DNA of 52,628 nucleotides from an uncultured Porphyromonadaceae bacterium (GTDB lineage Bacteria > Bacteroidota > Bacteroidia > Bacteroidales > Muribaculaceae): contig CAMWLC010000015.1 in the NCBI GenBank assembly GCA_947174995.1, positions 1 to 52,628 on the forward strand. Direction: 5' to 3'. Below the pieces are notes generated by a model. That model had not been told where the DNA came from. It searched no databases and was given only the letters and a program-made list of their open reading frames with translations. The position numbers were made by a program, and so were the translations under genes. Shown here piece after piece: positions 27,312 to 35,670 of the stretch (position 1 is the first letter of the stretch; the number at the start of each line of letters is the position of its first letter).

Positions 27312-28793
27312 TCAGGGTTTTGGCTTGACGAACTGATTGGTGCGCACCCGCCATTCTATGCCGTTGTCGCTCTGGAAGCGCAGACGGTAGATGGCGGGCT
27401 CCCCCTCCTTGAGGGCCACATGGTCCACGCTCGCCTCCTGCCCCTGAAAGAGGGTACCCACCATGACGACGCTCTCCCCGGGCCGGGGCACGAGCGTGCC
27501 CAGCGGGGCAACTTCATATTCGGGAGTGAAGGTCCCGACGGCGGCTTGAAACCGCTCGAAGGCCCTGTGCGAGATGGGGGCGTAGGGAGCACCGGGGCGT
27601 CCGGTGGTGGTGTAACACCATGCCAGATCGCCTATGCGGCTGAAGAGTGTATGGATGTCGGCCGGACGACTGCGGAAAAACACCACATCGCGTATCACGG
27701 GACGCGTCTCGAAGGTGAGCCGCTTCCCGGTGCGCCTGGCTATCTCCTCGCTGGGATAGAAGAGCTGCGGCACGGGGAGGTCATCCTTCAGGAAGCGCAG
27801 ACGTTCCGACAGGTCGTCGTAATCCACTCTCGGCCGCAGCCTCATGGCATACCATCTTAAGGTGTCGGAAGCAAACATCGGGGTCACTGTCTCCACGAGT
27901 CGGCGTTTCCGGGTCTCATCTATGGCGGCCGGTGGGAAGAGTCCTGACAGCGGCAGAGCTCCGCGGGCATCCGGCGCCACGGCGAGCACATCCTCCGGCG
28001 AGATGCCGCACCGGAGGGCCGCGACGGCCCATACTCCGGCAAGCAATGCGGCGGGAGCGATACGCGATGTCACGCCGGCACTTGCAAGGAGAGGAGAAAG
28101 AATGGCGTTGGCCCGTTTGCGCAATCCGGTCTCTGTGGCGGGCCTTGGAGAGAGGTCAAACACATATTGGCGGCGGGTGGAGGAATATCTTTCGGCTATG
28201 GAGGAGGCGGCCTCGCCCATTCTCTCCACATCCGTGCGCCGCAGACCGAGCAACTTAGCCGGGTCGGCTCCCCCTTCGAGCAGGGAGAGGAGCAGCAGAT
28301 CCGGAGCGAGTCGGGGTGACCTCCCGGGGCGGCTTGCGGCTGAGCGTGCCAGGGTAGTCACCGCGTCGCAGTCGCCGCGCGACAACGACTTGGAATCAGC
28401 CGTGAGTTCCCCGGCGAGCCTCTTTACGCGGCGGAAAGCATCGGTGCTTTGCGCCAGACCCTCCCTCACAGCCGAGGTATATAGGCCCGATATGATGTCG
28501 AAAAAGAGCGCGGAGGACTTTGCGGAGAGGCCGCGAAGATACATGTCGAGCATCCAGCCCGATAGGAAACGCTCCATCGTCTCCCCCTCACCGGATGCTG
28601 CGATATACTCCCGCAGGGCACGTATCGCTTTATTATAGGAGCGTTCCGAGGCCGCGGACTTCGTGGCGGCCATGCGCGAGAACTCCGGAAGGAGCCTCAC
28701 GAAGAGGTCGCGGGGAGTGTCGGCGGCTTTTAACCCCAGGCCTCCCGCAGTATATGCGTCATTTTCCCCCTGCGGACACGAATTAATCGTCAT
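27312..28793 (-). CDS. Fusion of a degenerate tyrosine-recombinase-like region with a NusG-type (UpxY-like) NGN-KOW antiterminator
   Basis: The protein has 493 residues from ATG 28793; a GTG 13 codons upstream (28832) is an alternative. Residues about 45-125 look like the SAM-like N-terminal domain of Bacteroides integrases (SYNKAIRALREYIAASGEG, MYLRGLSAKSSALFFDIISG). Residues 160-305 follow the length and layout of the catalytic domain, but the Arg, His-x-x-Arg and Tyr positions are lost (for example VTSRIAPAALLAGVWAVAAL). From about 312, LRWYAMRLRPRV and PVPQLFYPSEEIARRTGK, VIRDVVFFRSRPADIHTLF form an NGN domain, and GESVVMVGTLFQGQEASVDH is a KOW motif. It is the first gene of the locus, eight bases before wzx, where UpxY antiterminators sit in Bacteroides. 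I infer that it promotes read-through of the long operon. Confidence 0.75.
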   Translation of the reverse strand: MTINSCPQGENDAYTAGGLGLKAADTPRDLFVRLLPEFSRMAATKSAASERSYNKAIRALREYIAASGEGETMERFLSGWMLDMYLRGLSAKSSALFFDIISGLYTSAVREGLAQSTDAFRRVKRLAGELTADSKSLSRGDCDAVTTLARSAASRPGRSPRLAPDLLLLSLLEGGADPAKLLGLRRTDVERMGEAASSIAERYSSTRRQYVFDLSPRPATETGLRKRANAILSPLLASAGVTSRIAPAALLAGVWAVAALRCGISPEDVLAVAPDARGALPLSGLFPPAAIDETRKRRLVETVTPMFASDTLRWYAMRLRPRVDYDDLSERLRFLKDDLPVPQLFYPSEEIARRTGKRLTFETRPVIRDVVFFRSRPADIHTLFSRIGDLAWCYTTTGRPGAPYAPISHRAFERFQAAVGTFTPEYEVAPLGTLVPRPGESVVMVGTLFQGQEASVDHVALKEGEPAIYRLRFQSDNGIEWRVRTNQFVKPKP

Positions 28794-28898
28794 ACAAGAG
28801 GTAACCGGGTGTGTATCAACGGATTGTATCACAAAAGCAAAGTCACATACCCCCGGCGTCCATCACAGACTTTCGCCATTTCGGGAGATATGCGACTG

Positions 28899-28927
28899 CA
28901 AAACTAATAAAAAAAATCCAATTAAGC
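28899..28927 (-). promoter_or_regulatory. Putative promoter of the polysaccharide locus
   Basis: On the minus strand TAGTTTTG (28899-28906) matches the Bacteroidetes -7 box exactly. The -33 box is weak (TGTGG near 28927, 20 bases upstream). The leader to ATG 28793 would be about 100 bases. I saw no flanking inverted repeats of the kind that mark invertible capsule promoters. Confidence 0.55.
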
Positions 28928-28988
28928 CACAGAGGCACCCGAAAAAGAAAAAAAACAAAAAAAAATTCACTTTTTTCATGATATATGC

Positions 28989-29018
28989 TTTGTTTTATTA
29001 AAAAATGTATTAATTTCG
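28989..29018 (+). promoter_or_regulatory. Promoter of the first secreted-protein gene
   Basis: TTTG (28989-28992), 18 bases, then TAATTTCG (29011-29018), one mismatch to TAnnTTTG. A leader of about 40 bases with AACTACTAATCCTATTAAA precedes the ATG at 29062; a similar ACTAATCCTA string precedes the third paralogue. Confidence 0.65.
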
Positions 29019-29061
29019 CAACTGTAAAACCAATTATTAACTACTAATCCTATTAAATTGC

Positions 29062-31068
29062 ATGAAAAAGTTTTACTCCTATGCAATGGCAGCGGTAATG
29101 GCGGCGACTTCGTTCGGCGCTTTCGCAGCTGACGAGGGTGTGACCATCATCGCGGATCCCGCACAGGGCTCCACGCTGGCAGAGTTCCCCGAAACCTTCA
29201 CCCTCACTTTCGAGGGCCCCGCTTCAATAGCGAAAAACATCTCAGTGGGCAATCCGGTATTTGTGACCGATCCGGCGGGTACAAGAAAACAGTGCACGGC
29301 TCCTAACTGGGATTTCGACACCAATACAATCACCATCAAGACCTCAGCCGACTTTGCTGACTACGCCATGGCCGGCGACTGGACGGTGGAGCTTCGTGCA
29401 GGCGGCGTGCAGTATGTAGACGCGGACGGTGTAAGGACCAAATGTTCCTCTGACATCTTCACCTACACCGTAGGAGCCGCTCAGGAAGAGAAGCTCATGG
29501 TCTTTGACCCGTCTATCGATGAAGAGCAGGAAGAATTCCCCGAGACCTTCACCGTAACCTTCAACGGTCCCGAGAGCATCAAGAAGAACCTCTCAGTTTC
29601 CAGAGTATGTGTCATCTACGCTCCCGGAAGCACTGACGGCCTCACCGCAACTCCCACCTGGGACAATGCAAACTGCAAGGTCACTTTCGAGACCCTGCCC
29701 GCACTGAACCGCAACATCCCCGGTGAGTACAGACTGCACTTCAACGCCGGCGGCATACAGCTCGTATATCCTGACGGCACCGAGAAGATCGAGGAGATGG
29801 ATTTCTATTACACCGTGAAGGGTAATGGCGACGTTCCCCCCGTTGGCGGTGACGAAGTGAAGTATGACATCGAGCTGATCGGCACCACTCCCAAGCTCGC
29901 TTCCGGCTTCGATGCTTCCGCGCGTACCTGGGAAACCATCCAGTTCACATTCGGCGCCGGCGGCCTCCAGCCCACTCCCGATGCCGTAGCCATCATCACC
30001 GGCCCCAACTACAACCAGCGTGCTGCTCTGAAATTTCTCATGGGCAATGACAATGCCACCTGGATGAAGGGTGCCTTCATGGATCCCGTCTACAACGGCA
30101 CATACACTCTCACCATTCCCCAGGGTGCCGTCGGCAATGCAGATTACCTCGCTAATCCCGAGACCGGCCGCGCCAACGCAGCTGTAAGCCTCACTTTCGA
30201 AGTAACCGGTGCCAAGGATATGACCGGCGATGAAAAGCAGACCACTTTCAACCCCCTCGAGGTGCTCCCCGTGCCCGCAGGCAAAGTTGAAACCCTCAAC
30301 TTCGTAATGCTCAGCTTCGAGGACGACGTATACTATAATGAAGGCCTCACCTTCAACGTCGGCATCAAGACCGACCCCGCAGCCGTAAACTTCTCCAGCT
30401 TCGGCACAGCCACCGTATCCGGCAGCGGCAACAGCGTACGCCTCGACATCAGTCCCAAGCCCACCACTCAGGCTGAATACCTCATCACTATCCCTCAGGA
30501 AAGCTTCCGCAACGCCGAGAACGCCGAGGAGGCCACCAACTTCAACAGCGCTCTGAGCTACAACTTCTTCCTCCGTCCCGTTAAGGTCAGCGTAGAGGTT
30601 ACCTCCAGAGACCCGAAGGCTGAAAGCTACGTAGAGGGATTCCACGTTGGCGAGGGTGTCACCATCAACACCGACAACAACGAGATAGTAGCCAAGATGG
30701 ACATCACCATCACCTCATACGAACTTGATAACGATGCCGCAGCTCCCGCGACCATCGTGAATGCCACCACCACCACGAAGAATGATGAGGGTGCCATCTG
30801 CTGGCTCGCCGAAGAGGACATGCCGTTTGACGCTTCCAAATACTACACCGTGGACTACACTCTGTATGACGAAGAAGGCAACAAGATCGCCGACGGTACT
30901 TATGACTTCTACGGAGCCGACGGTTTCGTAGGCGTAGAGAGCACCTTCGGAGCAGAGGCAGTGAAGGCTGTTTACAACATGCAGGGCATGCGCCTTGGCA
31001 ACGACATCAACGCCCTCCCCGCCGGTCTCTACATCATCGACGGCAAGAAGGTAATGATCCGCAAGTAA
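29062..31068 (+). CDS. Secreted multi-domain Ig-like protein with C-terminal sorting-like tail
   Basis: The protein has 668 residues. The signal peptide is residues 1-22 (cleavage after AFA, no lipobox). Two copies of an about 110-residue module A follow (EFPETFTLTFEGPASIAKNI and EFPETFTVTFNGPESIKKNL). Then come one module B (YDIELIGTTPKL to TLTIPQGAVGNADYL), a module C (about 395-500), a module D (about 505-620) and the tail VYNMQGMRLGNDINALPAGL plus YIIDGKKVMIRK, which resembles the last strands of a type IX sorting domain. I recognise no enzyme motif; a surface-exposed adhesive or structural role is plausible. Paralogues are at 31203 and 45440. Confidence 0.85.
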   Translation: MKKFYSYAMAAVMAATSFGAFAADEGVTIIADPAQGSTLAEFPETFTLTFEGPASIAKNISVGNPVFVTDPAGTRKQCTAPNWDFDTNTITIKTSADFADYAMAGDWTVELRAGGVQYVDADGVRTKCSSDIFTYTVGAAQEEKLMVFDPSIDEEQEEFPETFTVTFNGPESIKKNLSVSRVCVIYAPGSTDGLTATPTWDNANCKVTFETLPALNRNIPGEYRLHFNAGGIQLVYPDGTEKIEEMDFYYTVKGNGDVPPVGGDEVKYDIELIGTTPKLASGFDASARTWETIQFTFGAGGLQPTPDAVAIITGPNYNQRAALKFLMGNDNATWMKGAFMDPVYNGTYTLTIPQGAVGNADYLANPETGRANAAVSLTFEVTGAKDMTGDEKQTTFNPLEVLPVPAGKVETLNFVMLSFEDDVYYNEGLTFNVGIKTDPAAVNFSSFGTATVSGSGNSVRLDISPKPTTQAEYLITIPQESFRNAENAEEATNFNSALSYNFFLRPVKVSVEVTSRDPKAESYVEGFHVGEGVTINTDNNEIVAKMDITITSYELDNDAAAPATIVNATTTTKNDEGAICWLAEEDMPFDASKYYTVDYTLYDEEGNKIADGTYDFYGADGFVGVESTFGAEAVKAVYNMQGMRLGNDINALPAGLYIIDGKKVMIRK

Positions 31069-31075
31069 AATCATA

Positions 31076-31134
31076 GATGAGGCCTCGGGCCTCATCTTAA
31101 CCTGTAAAAGTAGAGGAGGCCTCGGGCCTCCTCT
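31076..31134 (+). terminator. Two consecutive hairpins after the first secreted-protein gene
   Basis: Stem 1 is GATGAGGCC/GGCCTCATC (31076-31084, 31088-31096) and stem 2 is AGAGGAGGCC/GGCCTCCTCT (31112-31121, 31125-31134), both with a TCG loop. Neither has a strong T tract; the second is followed by CACTTT. They may end transcription or stabilise the mRNA 3' end. Confidence 0.6.
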
Positions 31135-31140
31135 CACTTT

Positions 31141-31167
31141 ATATATCTTATAAGTCTTATAAATCTT
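31141..31167. repeat. Three 9-bp tandem units
   Basis: Three units of the form ATAARTCTT (first ATATATCTT). The same unit is expanded at 35582-35653. Confidence 0.75.
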
Positions 31168-31202
31168 ATGCATAAAAACCTCACTGTCTAACCCGAATTA
31201 GT

Positions 31203-32897
31203 ATGAGAAATTTTTACTTCTTCGCCATGACGTCGGCCCTGCTGGCTACCTCTTCCGTCGCTTTCGCAGCGGACATCGCTCCCGGAGACGAAGTCTATGA
31301 CGGCCCGGTGAAAATCACCATCTCCCCCGCTACGTCCGAAAGACTCGAAGAGTTTCCGGAAACCTTCACCATGACCTTCACCGGACCCGACCGCATAAAG
31401 AAAAACCTGACCGTGGCAAACCCCGTGATGGTATTCGAGCCGGGAAGCGATTCCGGTCTCCAGTGCACGGCGATTTGGGATAACACCAACAATAGCGTCA
31501 CACTCACTACCAACAAGGAGACCAGACGCACGCTACCGGGCATCTACACGGTGCGTCTGCGCCCGGAAGGTGTACAGTACATCATGCCCGGGGGGTCTAC
31601 CGTGAAGAGCTCGGAACAGGAATTCTTCTATGACGTAATAGGTCAGGAGGAGCAGGTGTCCAATGTGAAATACGACATCCTGATGTCCGGCACCACTCCC
31701 GGTCTCGCAAACGGTCTCAATATCCGTAACAAGACTCTGGAGACACTCCAGCTGGTGTTCAATGCCAGCTGTCTGCAACCCCTCGACGACGCGGCAGTCA
31801 CCATCACCGGGCCCAACTACAAGCATACGGTCCACATCAGCTACAACATGGGCACCGCCGCCAATACCTCCACTTGGATGAAGGCCCCCTTCCCGGCCGA
31901 TCCCGAATATAACGGCACATATACCCTCACCATCCCCGAGGGTGTGCTCGGAGACGAGGCATGGATCAAGGATCCGGAGAAGGGTCGCGCCAATGCCGCC
32001 GTGCACCTTGAGTTCGAGGTAACGGGTGGCAAGCAATGGTCGGAAGATGTTCCCCGCACCATGCTTAACCCCATAGCCCTCTCCCCCAACGCCGGAGCCG
32101 ATGTCTATGTGATGAGCCATCTGGAGCTGACCTTCGACGAAGATGTGTACTGCGACGAGGATGTGCAGCTCAAGGTGGGTATCAAGACGGATCCCTCCGC
32201 ACTTGAGTTCACCAATACCGGCTACGCCAAGGTGATATGCGAGGGCAAGACAGCACGACTGGATTTCGTGCCGCCGCTCTACGGAAAGGGAGAATATATG
32301 CTCTCCATCCCCAAGGGCACCTTCCGCAACACCCCCGAGGCGTCTGACGCCACCGATTTAAACAGCACACTTTACTACAATTTCCAAAAGCGCACCCCGA
32401 GCGGCGTGAAGACATCATCCGTCAATCCCACCTACAACTCCCGGCTGGACGGATTCGCCAAAGGGGAGGGATTCTCCATGGTGGCCACACCGACGGATCT
32501 CGTGGCGAGCATGAGCATCTTCATGACGGAGATACCGGGCAATATCATCGACAAGGACGAGGAGATAGCGGCAACGGTACTCATCCTCGACACGGTGACT
32601 ACCTCCAAGAATGAAGCCGGTGACATCTGCTGGACAAACGAAGGGGATGACATCGTGTTCAAGGAGGGATATAAATACAATATCCGCTGCTACATCTATG
32701 ACCCGGACGGAAATCCCGTGGCACAGAACTCGATGACCTACTACGGTCCGGAGGACTCCGTAGGCGTGGAATCCATGAAAACAGAGGAAATGCACCGCGT
32801 TTACAACATGCAGGGCATGCGCCTCGGCAACGACATCAACGCCCTCCCCGCCGGTCTCTACATCATCGACGGTAAGAAGGTAATGCTCCGCAAGTAA
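31203..32897 (+). CDS. Secreted multi-domain Ig-like protein, shorter paralogue
   Basis: The protein has 564 residues with a signal peptide at 1-22 (cleavage after AFA). Its layout is A-B-C-D-tail: module A (EFPETFTMTFTGPDRIKKNL), module B (YDILMSGTTPGL to TLTIPEGVLGDEAWI), C (about 290-395), D (about 400-515) and the tail VYNMQGMRLGNDINALPAGL with YIIDGKKVMLRK. It lacks one A module relative to the gene upstream. The last roughly 95 bases are almost identical to those of the upstream gene, while the bodies have diverged. Probably expressed from the upstream promoter or a weak local one; I see no clear promoter in the 134-base gap. Confidence 0.85.
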   Translation: MRNFYFFAMTSALLATSSVAFAADIAPGDEVYDGPVKITISPATSERLEEFPETFTMTFTGPDRIKKNLTVANPVMVFEPGSDSGLQCTAIWDNTNNSVTLTTNKETRRTLPGIYTVRLRPEGVQYIMPGGSTVKSSEQEFFYDVIGQEEQVSNVKYDILMSGTTPGLANGLNIRNKTLETLQLVFNASCLQPLDDAAVTITGPNYKHTVHISYNMGTAANTSTWMKAPFPADPEYNGTYTLTIPEGVLGDEAWIKDPEKGRANAAVHLEFEVTGGKQWSEDVPRTMLNPIALSPNAGADVYVMSHLELTFDEDVYCDEDVQLKVGIKTDPSALEFTNTGYAKVICEGKTARLDFVPPLYGKGEYMLSIPKGTFRNTPEASDATDLNSTLYYNFQKRTPSGVKTSSVNPTYNSRLDGFAKGEGFSMVATPTDLVASMSIFMTEIPGNIIDKDEEIAATVLILDTVTTSKNEAGDICWTNEGDDIVFKEGYKYNIRCYIYDPDGNPVAQNSMTYYGPEDSVGVESMKTEEMHRVYNMQGMRLGNDINALPAGLYIIDGKKVMLRK

Positions 32898-32905
32898 AAT
32901 CCGAT

Positions 32906-32983
32906 AGAGGAGGCTTACCGGCCTCCTCTCCAAAGCAAAATATTCAATGTCTGAGGAGGCTTACCGGCCTCCTCTACTTTTTA
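32906..32983 (+). terminator. Two consecutive hairpins between convergent genes
   Basis: AGAGGAGGC/GCCTCCTCT (32906-32914, 32921-32929) and GAGGAGGC/GCCTCCTC (32953-32960, 32967-32974), both with loop TTACCG. The second is followed by CTTTTTATT, a fair T tract, and overlaps the 3' end of murF-alr on the other strand. The twin arrangement repeats that seen after the first paralogue. Confidence 0.7.
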
Positions 32984-35470
32984 TTCCCTGTAATAGATAC
33001 GGCGCACCCTGGGTGAGACGGAGGTCAGTATCTCATACGGGATAGTGCCCGCGACTTCGGCCAGGCGGTCCACGGGAGCTGAAGGCCCGAATATCTCCAC
33101 GCTGTCCCCTATCCGGCAGTCTATCCCCGTGACGTCTATCATGCAGGCGTCCATACAGATGTTACCCAGGGTCGGGGCATCCTTCCCCCCAACCTTGACG
33201 CTGACGGCCCCAAGGCCGAAACGGCGGTTCATGCCGTCGGCATACCCCACGGGAATGGTCGCCACCATAGTGTCGCGCGTCAGCACGGTGCGCCGCCCGT
33301 AGCCGATGCTCTCCCCGGCCTTCCAGCGGCGCAGGGCCACTATCACGGTGCGCAACGCCGACACCGGAACCAACGGGGGCTCCACATCCTCCGGGAGCGT
33401 GCGCACGCCATACAATCCTATGCCGAGACGGGCCATATCGTAATGAGCCTCCGGAAAACGGAGTATCCCCGCGCTGTTGAGGATATGGCGCAGGAAGGGA
33501 CGCTGCGAGCGTCGGAGCATATACCCGGTGTACCGCTCGAAGCGGTCGAGCTGCAGACGGGTATAGTCGTCCATGTCAAGGCAGTCGGCAGTTGCCAGGT
33601 GCGAGAACACCGAGCGTATCTCCACCCCCTCCTGTGACTGCACGGCATCCATGAGCACCGGAAGTTCCTCCTCCACGAATCCCATGCGGTGCATCCCGGT
33701 GTCGAGCTTGATGTGTATGGGGTAACGCTTCACGCCGTGGCGCCGCGCCTCGGCTATGACGTCGGCAAGCATATCGGGAGAATAGATTTCCGGTTCGAGA
33801 CGGTGGGCGAACATCACGCCGTAGTTCACCACGCGCGGGTTCATCACCATGACCGGCATCGTGATCCCCTGGCGACGCAGGTCTATTCCCTCGTCGAGCA
33901 CCGCCACGGCGAGATAAGCCGCGCCGCAGTCCTGCAGTGTCTTGGCTATCTCGTAGCTACCCGCGCCATATCCGGAGGCCTTGACCATGGCTATGAGTCC
34001 GGTGAAGGCCGGGAGCCGGGAACGGAAGAAATTGTAATTGGCCACTATGGAGTCAAGGTTCACCTCAAGCACCGTCTCGTGGGTGCGTGCCTCCAGGCGA
34101 CCGGCCACGCGGTCAAGTCCCGAACCGGGAGCACCCTTCACAAGCACGATGTCGCCCGCGAGTCCGGCGGGATTGAGATCGTCGAGCAGCTCGTCAGCCG
34201 AGGTATAGAAACGAGCGTCCGGACCGAAGAGGTCCGAGTATGCCGAGAGCACGGGGCCCACGCCGATGAAGCGGCTGATGCCGCGCGTCTTGAGCAGGGC
34301 CGCTATGCGTGCGCACGTGGAGGCGTCGTCACCCGTCTCGTGGGCGAGATCGCTCATTATCACCACCGGTTCCTGACCCGGCGTCATGCGCCGCGACATA
34401 AAATCAAGCGCGGGAGCGAGCGAGCCGAAATCCGAAGTGTATGAGTCGCGTATCAGCATACAGCCGTTGACACCCTCGCTGACATTGAGCCTCGTTCCCA
34501 CGGGTGTGAGCGTGGAGAGGCGCCGGGCCACCTCCTCACCTCTCATCCCGCCGTGAAGCATGAAGGCCACGGCATGGGATACGTTGCAGCGGTCCGCCTC
34601 GGAGACAAACCGTGCCCCGGATGTGAATGTTTCCCCCCCGAATCTGAACGAGGGGTTTCCTTCGGGAGAGAATGTGATATACAGCGGGGCATCAGGGTCG
34701 CTCCACGACCATCCGAAGAGGGAGAGCTGCGGCGCGGAGAGCCGCTTCACGGCCCCGCACACCACGGGGTCGTCCGCGCAGTATATGAGGGTGCGCGTCG
34801 GCTCCGACGCGGCGAGAGACACCTTTTCGTCAGCTTTAGCTTCAATGGAGGGAAAACCCTCGGCGTGAGCGTCCCCGACATTGGTGACGATCACTGTGTC
34901 GGGACGTATGATGTTGCGAAGCACCGCCATCTCACCGGTGCGCGACACCCCTGCCTCTATAATGCTCAGATCGGTGTTCTCCGGAGTGAGCCACAGCGAC
35001 AGGGGCACTCCGATGCGTGAATTGAAACTGCGGGGAGAGCGCGATATGCTCATATCCGGTGAGAGGAGACGGAAAAGCCACTCCTTGAGCACCGTCTTGC
35101 CGCGCGAGCCGGTGATGGCCAGGCAACGCGCGGCATTGCCACGGCGCGAGGCTCCGACCCTCTGGAGGGCAGCGAGCGTATCCGCCACACCGGGAGTGAC
35201 CGCTTTTCCCACACGTATGAAAGTGGCTTCGGGCATTTCGGATTCTGCAGCGGGGTTCCAATCGGCATCCACCATGAAAGCGCGGACACCCTTGCGATAT
35301 ATGCGGTCGATGAAGAGATGGCCGTCACCCGTTGCTGTGCGCAGAGCGAAGAAGAGAGTACCCGCCGCATCGGCCAGCGAACGCGAATCGGTAAGGAGCG
35401 TCGAGACCTCGAAATCCCTGACCGGCACTCCCCGGCACCCGAGCACCGACATTATATCTGATAAAAGCAT
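32981..35470 (-). CDS. Bifunctional MurF-type ligase/alanine racemase
   Basis: A two-domain peptidoglycan enzyme of 829 residues from ATG 35470, the usual size of the Bacteroidetes MurF-Alr fusion. The MurF half (about 1-455) has STLLTDSR and the P-loop GSRGKT (121-126). The racemase half has LEVNLDSIVANYNFF, the PLP lysine in AMVKASGYGAG and the second catalytic region VATIPVGYADGMNRRF. It makes D-Ala from L-Ala and joins D-Ala-D-Ala to UDP-MurNAc-tripeptide in the cytoplasm. The open frame runs on upstream through promoter and repeat DNA (IYK/TYK repeats); I rejected that extension. Its mRNA begins with a 9-bp hairpin. Confidence 0.95.
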   Translation of the reverse strand: MLLSDIMSVLGCRGVPVRDFEVSTLLTDSRSLADAAGTLFFALRTATGDGHLFIDRIYRKGVRAFMVDADWNPAAESEMPEATFIRVGKAVTPGVADTLAALQRVGASRRGNAARCLAITGSRGKTVLKEWLFRLLSPDMSISRSPRSFNSRIGVPLSLWLTPENTDLSIIEAGVSRTGEMAVLRNIIRPDTVIVTNVGDAHAEGFPSIEAKADEKVSLAASEPTRTLIYCADDPVVCGAVKRLSAPQLSLFGWSWSDPDAPLYITFSPEGNPSFRFGGETFTSGARFVSEADRCNVSHAVAFMLHGGMRGEEVARRLSTLTPVGTRLNVSEGVNGCMLIRDSYTSDFGSLAPALDFMSRRMTPGQEPVVIMSDLAHETGDDASTCARIAALLKTRGISRFIGVGPVLSAYSDLFGPDARFYTSADELLDDLNPAGLAGDIVLVKGAPGSGLDRVAGRLEARTHETVLEVNLDSIVANYNFFRSRLPAFTGLIAMVKASGYGAGSYEIAKTLQDCGAAYLAVAVLDEGIDLRRQGITMPVMVMNPRVVNYGVMFAHRLEPEIYSPDMLADVIAEARRHGVKRYPIHIKLDTGMHRMGFVEEELPVLMDAVQSQEGVEIRSVFSHLATADCLDMDDYTRLQLDRFERYTGYMLRRSQRPFLRHILNSAGILRFPEAHYDMARLGIGLYGVRTLPEDVEPPLVPVSALRTVIVALRRWKAGESIGYGRRTVLTRDTMVATIPVGYADGMNRRFGLGAVSVKVGGKDAPTLGNICMDACMIDVTGIDCRIGDSVEIFGPSAPVDRLAEVAGTIPYEILTSVSPRVRRIYYRE

Positions 35471-35506
35471 AAGCAAACGAAATTTTTTACCCGGAGAAAG
35501 ACCTCT

Positions 35507-35528
35507 CGGAAAGGGGAATCCCTTTCCG
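35507..35528 (-). promoter_or_regulatory. 5' hairpin in the murF-alr leader
   Basis: A perfect 9-bp stem CGGAAAGGG/CCCTTTCCG (35507-35515, 35520-35528) with a 4-base loop lies at the predicted mRNA 5' end, about 40 bases before the ATG. It is not followed by a T tract, so it is more likely a stability element than a terminator. Confidence 0.65.
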
Positions 35529-35532
35529 ACTG

Positions 35533-35564
35533 CAAAATTAACGATTTCGCCCGACACAGTCAAA
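35533..35564 (-). promoter_or_regulatory. Promoter of murF-alr
   Basis: On the minus strand TTTG (35561-35564), 20-base spacer, TAATTTTG (35533-35540): a full match to the Bacteroidetes consensus. Transcription should begin near 35528. Confidence 0.85.
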
Positions 35565-35581
35565 ATATTCGCATAATACGC

Positions 35582-35653
35582 ATAAATCTTATACGTCCTA
35601 TATGATTTATAAATCTTATACGTCTCATAAATCTTATAAGTCTTATAAATCTT
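35582..35653. repeat. Eight tandem 9-bp units
   Basis: Units ATAAATCTT, ATACGTCCT, ATATGATTT, ATAAATCTT, ATACGTCTC, ATAAATCTT, ATAAGTCTT, ATAAATCTT run head to tail. They lie between the murF-alr promoter and the terminator of the RNA gene at 35671. The unit also occurs at 31141-31167. Confidence 0.85.
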
Positions 35654-35670
35654 ATCAGATTCTGCTGTCC

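Noticed and set aside
28794..29061. Invertible promoter at the head of the polysaccharide locus
   Set aside because: I looked for paired inverted repeats around the putative promoter and saw none; the recombinase-like half of the regulator also lacks catalytic residues.
29062..30645. Long minus-strand frame opposite the first secreted-protein gene
   Set aside because: It is Gly/Val/Glu-rich without domains, and the plus strand has a signal peptide, repeated modules and a proper terminator.
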